Assembly (NCBI GenBank): GCA_034359265.1
Contig: CP136891.1
Span: 14,336,501-14,400,500, forward strand
Direction: 5' to 3'
From: Canna indica
Lineage: Eukaryota; Streptophyta; Magnoliopsida; Zingiberales; Cannaceae
DNA length: 64,000 nucleotides
Shown here: positions 57,268-64,000 of the stretch, piece by piece
How positions within the stretch are numbered: the stretch's first letter is position 1
Layout of the letters: every line of letters starts with the position of its first letter
Notes under the pieces: model-generated
The model's input: only the letters and a program-made list of their open reading frames with translations
Databases searched by the model: none
What the model was told of the DNA's origin: nothing
Translations under genes and position numbers: made by a program

Positions 57268-57723
57268 TGCCGACGAATGAGAACATGGTCGTGTTCAGAG
57301 GGAGCTCTGGGCTGCTGCTGATATTAATTGCACAAGCGCTCGTGGGCAACACGATGTACGAGTCGAGCTCGGGGCAGACATCTGGATGTTAAAGAAGGTC
57401 ACAAGGCAGCCGGTGTACGAGTACCTGCTGAACAACGGTGCCGACGAGCTGGGGTACGACCACATGGTGAGGATGTACGAGTACGCATCTCCATCGACCA
57501 CCCCATCACTCTCGTGCGACGTTGACCGCGCAGCGCCAGCTCGTTGGGGTCGCAACGACATTTGTCGTAGGAGAAAGAAAGGTTGGAGCGACCGAAGTCG
57601 GTGCGGTCGAAGACGACGAACGGTCGCAGTAGCTGCATGTGCATGGCGAAAATGCTGATGCTGCGCTGGAGGAGCTCCCCGTCGTCGCCCCTTGCAGTCG
57701 ACGCAGCAGCCAAGAAGAGCATT
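57268..57723 (+). pseudogene. Inverted-repeat right arm with HKT transporter fragment
   Basis: 57268-57470 encodes PTNENMVVFRGSSGLLLILI, AQALVGNTMYES and, in a shifted frame, LKKVTRQPVYEYLLNNGAD, ELGYDHM, matching the same HKT segment as the left arm but in plus orientation. 57470-57723 is the complement of 51547-51897, lacking about 88 bp of it. The frame shift and the unrelated continuation show it is not a working transporter. Confidence 0.75.
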
Positions 57724-59841
57724 AATTTTGATGTGTTTATTTTTTTAATGGGGTATGCTGAGTTGACAATCATAAATGTAAAAGAAATAATTTTTTTTTA
57801 ATGGGTTACGCTGAGCAGCCACGTCAACAACTAATGATTAATATAACGATATCATGTTAAATTAAAAGATGAATTAAATAGGTTAAAACTCCTATAATTT
57901 ACGCAAAATTCATTAATTTTCCCTTGAATCAAGTACTCAATGCAATTGAACCAAACTTATGATGTTGGCCTGAATCAATTCGTCTACTATTCATGTACAG
58001 ACCCTCTTTATCTCGATGGAGGTGCCTGCTTAGTTTTGACCAAGTCAAAATTGAGCGGCAACTACAGCACACGAGATTCCAACCTTATTTCCATTCAATT
58101 TTGACTAAGTTTTTGGTCAAAATTAGTTATTCGTCGGTCAACATCAGCAAAATTTGCTATGGATTTCGAGCATTCTCTCCTAGTGCAGCAATAAGAATGC
58201 TTGGATTTTTTCCCCAACAATCGTGAAATTTCGACATCATCACAATTTTTCTCTCTCATGATCGACTCAATCAATTTCATTCCCTTCGATCTTTTTTAGT
58301 TGATTCTCGAATACGACTTGGGAGCTTGTGTCAACTAAAAAGGAAATACCGAGAGAGAATTAGAAATCTAAAAAAATTAAAAGGGTTGCTATCTTCTTTT
58401 TTCAATGAGTGCTAATTCTCAAGTTCTAGTATACAATAAATGAGTTCAGTTTCAAGACAGATTGCAAAGACATTGCTCCTACTCCATAGCATTTTTAAGT
58501 TCAACTTATTTTGAGATAGTATGTTTTATTTTGAAGAAGAATTAATTTTATTATCACTAATATTGTAGTTTTTTTATGAAATTAATAAATAAATCTCTTT
58601 TTCTCCTCATGGACATAGGATTGGTACTTTGCTGAGTTTGAATCATGCTAATCTCGTGTGTTTCTTATTTTTTGCAATATTTATTTTAAATTTAGTTTTT
58701 CATTTCCCTCAGCTCGTCGGGTTCGTATTTTGTCGATCCCGTAGAAATTTTTTATAATTTTCTAACATATACTAATTAGAGGCATACACAGAATAAACTC
58801 CTACTAGCTCGGAATTTGCTACGAAGAACATGTACTTCAGGGCAACCACATAATAAAATTATATCTATAATTTATAAATTATGTTATTGCATACAAATGT
58901 TATTTACAAATATTTACCTTGTGATCCATGCAAGTAGTACATGTCAGAGAGTTGAATTATAGCAAGATAATTCTAGATGTGACTCGACATGAGGATGTGA
59001 GAGGGATTAGAAAACCAAAAGAGCTATCTTTGTCGAGTAATTAACTAATAGCAAGTATATTTGTACTCAGTGCCCCAATTTAATCTCCCATTTGGAGTAC
59101 ACTGGATATTATGTTGCTTAATAAGATGGTGGATATATTATCTTCAACTTCAGCTTCAGATCGAATTAGGTCAATGTGATTAAGTCTTATAAAGTTAATA
59201 CGTAATAATTGGTATTATAATAGAATCTAATCCTTGACACGGTGGAAAGCCTATGAAAAAAATAGTTACTATGTATTTCTGCCTGAGGATTGAAGCGTTC
59301 GGGTCCGATGTGGTGTCTCTTCTTGTTAGGTGTAACTCCAATGGGAGGGACCTGCAAAGGATATTTTGGCGCTCAAATTAATAGATATTCGAGCTGAGGT
59401 GAAGGTAGTCAAATTGGAATGTAGCTCACCTGAGGCATGTCGTGTATGTATTTATTGTAGGTGGAGGTAATGACGCTGCTCGAAAATCTCGCGGGGATAT
59501 TGCTCGGAATAGCTCGAGACTGATCCTGAAGATGTTAGGCTTATAATAACGTATCTCTCATAATTAGAGAGGACATGAATGTCCTTGTATGATCGGGTGG
59601 GGTTGTTCGATATATCTGCTCGTGTCAGATTCAGGAGTGTGGTCGGATGAAGCCCCCATGCAGAGCCATTTTGATGAAGGATGGTTCATCAACCAACAAC
59701 CCGTTAATAATCAATTAGATGCATGCTTGCTTGAATAGTTAAGTTTACTCTGTTTCATTCAAGTAGCACCCATGTTTCGCTACTTCATTAATGCTTTGTA
59801 AATAAAACACGTGTATTGATTTCTTTGGTAGTCAAAGGGAC
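57724..59841. other. Intergenic, some LTR-like sequence
   Basis: AT-rich to 59240. 59250-59660 is GC-richer with CTCGAGACTGATCC and GCGCTCAAATTAATAGAT phrases of the kind found in Gypsy LTRs, but I see no second copy or ends. No gene is supported. Confidence 0.3.
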
Positions 59842-60073
59842 TGTAAGTAGTACACGTGGACTGAGCTGAGCTCCACGATTAGAATCTTCGTTTTCACAGG
59901 CTTGTATAAATATCCGAGAATTTGATTTTTGAATAGATTATTCAATTTTCTTTTCTCCAGTTTACAAACCTTCGTGTATTCAGAATAGTTTTGCAATAAG
60001 ATTTGCCAGATTTCAGCTGCTGGTTTCTCTTGGTTAATCCTTAATTGGATTTGAGTCTGCTGTTTACATCAAT

Positions 60074-60089
60074 TGGTATCAAAGCGAGG
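60074..60089 (+). other. Primer-binding site of Gypsy element
   Basis: TGGTATCAAAGCGAGG, five bases after the LTR end, resembles the initiator-Met-tRNA complement TGGTATCAGAGC. Confidence 0.7.
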
Positions 60090-60185
60090 ATATTGCCGAG
60101 CTCAATCGCCAATCCTGAGGAGGAAAGAAATCAATCTCCCAGATCGGCGATCACATTGGATTTTATCTAGCGGGAGATCTAGGAG

Positions 60186-61271
60186 ATGAATCGCAAGCTG
60201 GAAGAGCTCACGGTGGAGGTGCGACATGCTATCAGGAGGCCACAGACGGTCGCTGACGTCTATTGTCCTCCAGCGAGAGTTAGGGCAAAAGATCTGGTTC
60301 AATCTAATGTCCACGGAGCCACTACTTCATATCCGCTTGTTCACCCTAAGGTTGAGAGCTGCGATCCAGAAGAACATTTCACATCCCACCTCAAAATGAA
60401 TCTAATTACGCCTCAATTAGATTCTGATGACGAGCTCGAGGCTACATTGTCCGAATTTCCCCAACGGCGACCTTCGCAACATCAGCAATCCAGGAATCCT
60501 CTTCAATTCACCCAATCTGGGAGGTATTCTTCAACTTCTGATACTTCAGAATACAAAATTAAAATGGATATACCATTCTTTGATGGACAATTTCACATAG
60601 AAAATTTCTTGGATTGGCTGCATAGCGCCAAGACTTTTCTCGACTACATGAATATTCCCGAGTACCAACAGGTTAAATTGGTATCGTACAAATTGAGAGG
60701 GGGAGCCTCCGCATGGTGGGACCAATATCAGCAGAATAGATTACGGGAAGGGAAGGATAAAGTCAAAACCTGATCCCAGATGAAACAATTGATAAAGCTA
60801 CGATTTTTACCTATAAATTTTGAACAAATATTGTACCAACAGTATCACCACTGTCACCAAAGGGGCCGTTGTGTCACAGATTATACCGAAGAGTTCTATC
60901 AGTTACGTTCAAGGAACAATTTGTTAGAATCGAAAGCTCAACAAGTAGCTCGATATATCAGTGGCTTAACCTTACCAATTCAAGAAAAGTTAGAACTCAA
61001 CAGCGTGTGGACACTGAATGAAGCAGTAAACTTGGCTTTAAAAATAGAGAAACAACTCTCTCGGGTAGGCAACAAACTAAATACCAAATGGAGACCTTTG
61101 ATAGATTGCTATACTGAGGAGGGGAAGCAACAAATGACACATTCAAATACTACTTTTAATTCACATTCTCAATATTCCAACTCAGCTCAAGGACCTCATG
61201 AAAAGCCTAATGCCTCTCTCAAGACAGATAGTAAAATTGTAGCAACTGATAGACCTGCTCAAATCCAATGA
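60186..61271 (+). pseudogene. Gypsy gag (retrotrans_gag), interrupted by a stop
   Basis: A retrotrans_gag domain is readable: IPFFDGQFHIENFLDWLHSA, RGGASAWWDQYQQNRLREGK, then a TGA at 60771-60773 exactly where the family has Trp (KTW), continuing in frame with MKQLIKLRFLPINFEQILYQ, CVTDYTEEFYQLRSRNNLLE and ARYISGLTLPIQEKLEL. No CCHC knuckle is evident before the frame is lost at 61271. Confidence 0.88.
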
Positions 61272-61296
61272 GTGTCCCAAAAGAAGGGTCTTACAG

Positions 61297-61998
61297 TTGA
61301 CCGAAATAGTAGATGAAGACCATGAGCAATCTGTCGACTATGGAGATCAAGTTTGCGAAGAGAAAACTCAGTTGGAAGGTGATGAAGGAGAACCATTACT
61401 ATGCATTTTACAGAAATTGCTCATAACTAAAAGAGAACATGAGTTTTCTCAAAGGAATGAAATCTTCAAAACTAAATGCACTGTCTTGGGTAAAGTGTGT
61501 GATCTAATCATTGACGGAGGAAGTAAAGAAAATGTGGTTTCAAAGACTATGGTCAATGTTTTGCAATTGAATTGTGTATCTCACCCCAATCCATACCACA
61601 GTCAAGCATCAAAGCTTAGTACCCCTCTCCATTGGTGTCGTGTACAAAGATGAGATCATGTGTATGTCCTAGAATTGGATGCATGCCATACCTTATTGGG
61701 TAGGCCATGATTGTTTGATAAGGATGTGATTCATCAAGACAAGCAGAATACTTATTCATTTTTATGGAACCACAAAAATATTACTTTATTGCCTTTAGTA
61801 CCAAAATTGAGCTTAGCTTCAGCTAGTAATCAGGTTAGAGCAGTTCATCACAGCAACAATGCACTTACTGAAAATGAAGAGACTGAATTTGGCATGCCAG
61901 TAGCTAGCAAGTCCAGAGATATCATTTTGGCTCTAGTGCTAAAAAATCTGAACTTAAAGAAGAACCTTCATTTCCCTCAGAGGTTCAACATCTATTAA
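61297..61998 (+). pseudogene. Gypsy protease region (broken)
   Basis: After a shift of frame, CDLIIDGGSKENVVSK gives the retropepsin active-site neighbourhood in the form seen in this lineage, preceded by the acidic linker EEKTQLEGDEGE. Further shifts near 61653 and 61711 break the connection to the reverse transcriptase. Confidence 0.75.
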
Positions 61999-62009
61999 GT
62001 AGCTATTCT

Positions 62010-62398
62010 GACCTGCACCCAGAAGAATTGCCTGCTGAGTTGCCTCCCATGAGGGATATACAACACTGCATAGATTTTCTACCCGGAGCCACATTACCAA
62101 ACTTACCTCATTTTAGGATGAGCTCCAAGGAACATGAGATTTTGCAAAGTATTGTTAATGATCTCTTAAACAAAAAACTAATAAGACAAAACACAAGTCC
62201 TTGTGTTGTGCCGACCTTATTAGTCCCCAAAAAGGATCACACTGCGAGAATGTGCATTGACAGCCGAGCTATCAAAAAAAATCACTGTCAAGTATAGGTT
62301 TCCAATACCTAGGCTTGAAGATATGTTAGACAAGCTTGAGGATTCAAAAAAATTCTCTAAATTGGATCTCAAAAGTGGCTATCATCAAATTAGAATAA
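62010..62398 (+). pseudogene. Gypsy reverse transcriptase, N-terminal part only
   Basis: The start of the reverse transcriptase is visible ([66 protein letters not shown], then after a frameshift [20 protein letters not shown] and [12 protein letters not shown]). It stops at 62398, before the YxDD motif, where the CACTA element begins. Confidence 0.88.
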
Positions 62399-62416
62399 CA
62401 CTACTAGAAAAATGGT

Positions 62417-62785
62417 CATCAGCAACGGCTGATGCCGTTGCTGAAGAGAATCAGCAACGGCCGAGCCGTTGCAATAGAGCCGTGACAGAAAGTCGCGTTG
62501 CTGATGACTTAGCAACGGATCAGCAACGGCCGCTCGGGCCGTCGCTCAGAACATTATCAGCAACGGCCGCTCGGGCCGTCGCTAAAAATATTATCAGCAA
62601 CGGTTTTGCCACAGACCCAGAGCCGTTGCTGATAACATTAATAGCAACGGCCGCTGAGTCTGTAGCAACACCGTTAGTAAAACTCCATCGCTAAGCCGTT
62701 GCTGTAGGTCATCAGCAACGGCTTTCGATACACTTTTAGCAACGGCTTTCCCACGGACGCCCGTGGGAAAGCCGTTGCTGATGAC
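62417..62785. repeat. Subterminal repeats of right-hand CACTA element
   Basis: About 18 copies of AGCAACGGC/GCCGTTGCT in both orientations, spaced at 15-40 bp. It is a likely transposase-binding array and the source of spurious open frames. Confidence 0.88.
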
Positions 62786-63052
62786 GTATACCTGCAACCA
62801 TAAAATTTGAAAATTTCAAATTTCCATTGATACATTGATACATTTATCTGATACATAACTCACACACCCATACCTTCATACACACATTCATTCACACATC
62901 ACAAACACCTCATACACATTCATTCACACATCACAAACACACCAAGATATACATCAAAACAATTATATTTATATTGATAATTATCCACGATAGTATAAAA
63001 ACAATTCAAATGCAAAATTGAAGTATCAATATCCAAACAAAAAATCTCACGA

Positions 63053-64000
63053 TCACGATGGAGGATGGTCTGGATTATATGGCGGGGTCTGGAGCGCTTG
63101 AGTGTACACCGGCGTGGACTGACTTGAGGACGATGGATTAGATGATGCCGAAGAGATGACTGCTTCGGGATAACCTGACAAGTTGCGTAGCATAGCTTCT
63201 ATATTCGCCATCGTCTGACTCTGACGCTCCATCATCTCAGTCTGACGCGTGACCGTCTCCTCTAGTGTCCTTATCCTATTACTATGATCATAACTGGATC
63301 TAGAGGTGGACGGCCGCTCACCAGCGACCGGAGAGGTCGGTGCCCCAAGTGGCCCTAGTACGGCTCGTGCATGACCACTATCTGCGAAGCCATATACGAG
63401 GCCATAGTCCCAGCCACCTGCGGCCTCGACCCACGATGCTGCGTCAAAGTCCTCGGGGGTACCCCCGCGCTGCACCATCGTGTGGCTGTAGGTCTCCTAC
63501 TCGAGTTTGATTTTTTGTTTAATATTTATCATAAAACTTAAATTATAAATATATAATGAATAATTTAAACAAATATATAATTACCATAATGTATGCAGCG
63601 CGGTTGTGGATGTACTCCCCCGTCCCATGTGCTCGACGGTGAGTCCGCTCAAACACCGCCATCGGGGAGGGTCGCTGGACAGTCCCGTCATCCGACACCG
63701 TCGTCTACATTTACAAAACAAATACATTAATTAGTACACATAATAACAAATAAAATATATAATTAAAAGATATACTTACCATACGGTTTGCGTGCACTGC
63801 AAATGCAACAGAGCCGCTGGTGTGACGCGCTGCTCCTCCCGACATGCGATTTCTAGCCGCATTCCGAGAAACCTCCTGCCATCGATCCGTCGACCATATC
63901 CCCACGAGCTGGTCCCATATATCCGGAGTAATCCAACCGGGGTCGTATCCCCGAGTCTCCGCGATGTTAGTGGTCCCAGCTCGGGCCATCGCTTGGGACC
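63053..64000 (-). CDS. CACTA-associated transposase_24-type protein, C-terminal exons (partial)
   Basis: Plant transposase_24 (Ptta/En/Spm) proteins are encoded by CACTA elements, probably as DNA-binding or accessory transposition factors. The minus strand shows three exons with GT-AG sites and matching phases: 64000-63780 (continues off the edge; WITPDIWDQLVGIWSTDRWQ, then NAARNRMSGGAARHTSGS and FAVHANRM), 63704-63585 (RPSPMAVFERTHRRAHGTGE, YIHNRAAYIM) and 63496-63053 (ETYSHTM, a Gln/Met-rich segment LEETVTRQTEMMERQSQTMA that looks coiled-coil, then a Ser/Pro-rich tail). The frames are open and GC-balanced, with no stop within the visible part, so this copy may be coding. It lies about 650 bp inside the element's terminus, pointing outward toward it. 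Confidence 0.85.

Larger units (their letters stand above)
59842..62398 (+). mobile_element. Decayed Ty3/Gypsy retrotransposon, truncated by a CACTA insertion
   Basis: A likely 5-prime LTR end at 60068 (...TGTTTACA) is followed by a primer-binding site. Gag, protease and the first reverse transcriptase blocks follow in order and stop where CACTA element 62399 starts. The LTR start at 59842 (TGTAAG) is tentative; a TATA-like TATAAATA lies at 59905-59912. The rest of pol and the 3-prime LTR are not in the window. Gag and protease type suggest a chromovirus-like lineage. Confidence 0.8.
62399..64000. mobile_element. CACTA (En/Spm) transposon, left part, continues beyond window
   Basis: The terminus CACTACTAGAAAAATGGTC is followed by a dense subterminal array of CAGCAACGG/CCGTTGCTGA in both orientations (62417-62785), including a perfect inverted stretch around 62742-62778. 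The base triplet before it is TAA; its partner lies outside. A transposase_24-like gene follows on the minus strand. The element has split the Gypsy reverse transcriptase. Its right end is not in the window. Confidence 0.9.

Noticed and set aside
62594..62856. Minus-strand open frames in the CACTA subterminal array
   Set aside because: They consist of repeated AGCAACGGC units and have no protein features.

Overview
This is a flowering-plant nuclear window. It has spliced genes with GT-AG introns, plant-specific gene families and a dense layer of DNA transposons and LTR elements in AT-rich DNA. The GC-rich, intron-poor coding regions of the AHL and GPAT genes next to AT-rich surroundings suggest a monocot, but the sequence alone does not name the species. 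I see no CRISPR array, operon, rRNA or tRNA gene.

Recognisable genes, left to right: the 3-prime part of a LONESOME HIGHWAY-type bHLH gene (2-1847, +); a complete four-exon MATH-BTB (BPM) gene (3104-7159, -) lying tail to tail with it; a single-exon SUPERMAN-type C2H2 repressor (16901-17578, +); a single-exon AT-hook/PPC (AHL) gene (41451-42389, +); and a two-exon sn-2 glycerol-3-phosphate acyltransferase of the GPAT5/7 suberin type (49254-50935, +). They are unrelated in pathway, as is usual for a plant chromosome segment. Long stretches (8-15 kb, 24.7-41 kb, 42.4-49.2 kb) hold no gene I can support.

The accessory content is rich. A 5.4-kb CACTA transposon (19260-24669, perfect GCC target duplication) carries pieces of two unrelated host genes: three exons of an aluminium-resistance/methionine gamma-lyase-like gene and the first exon of a RabA GTPase. 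A 1.3-kb hAT element with a perfect 8-bp target duplication lies inside it. A second CACTA element (from 62399 off the right edge) has inserted into the reverse transcriptase of a decayed Gypsy element and carries a spliced transposase_24-type gene. A third, short CACTA element lies at 44894-46330. Several hAT-like elements, two MITE families present twice each, a Stowaway MITE in a BPM intron, a 1.4-kb foldback element, LINE remnants and a TRIM-like LTR array fill the gaps between genes.

The most unusual locus is 51547-57723. A broken lipase-3-type alpha/beta-hydrolase, whose catalytic Ser codon is now a stop, sits between two inverted arms that each contain an HKT-transporter fragment. A complete but decayed Copia retrotransposon (51898-56455) has split the left arm. 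Transcription through this locus could give a long hairpin RNA.
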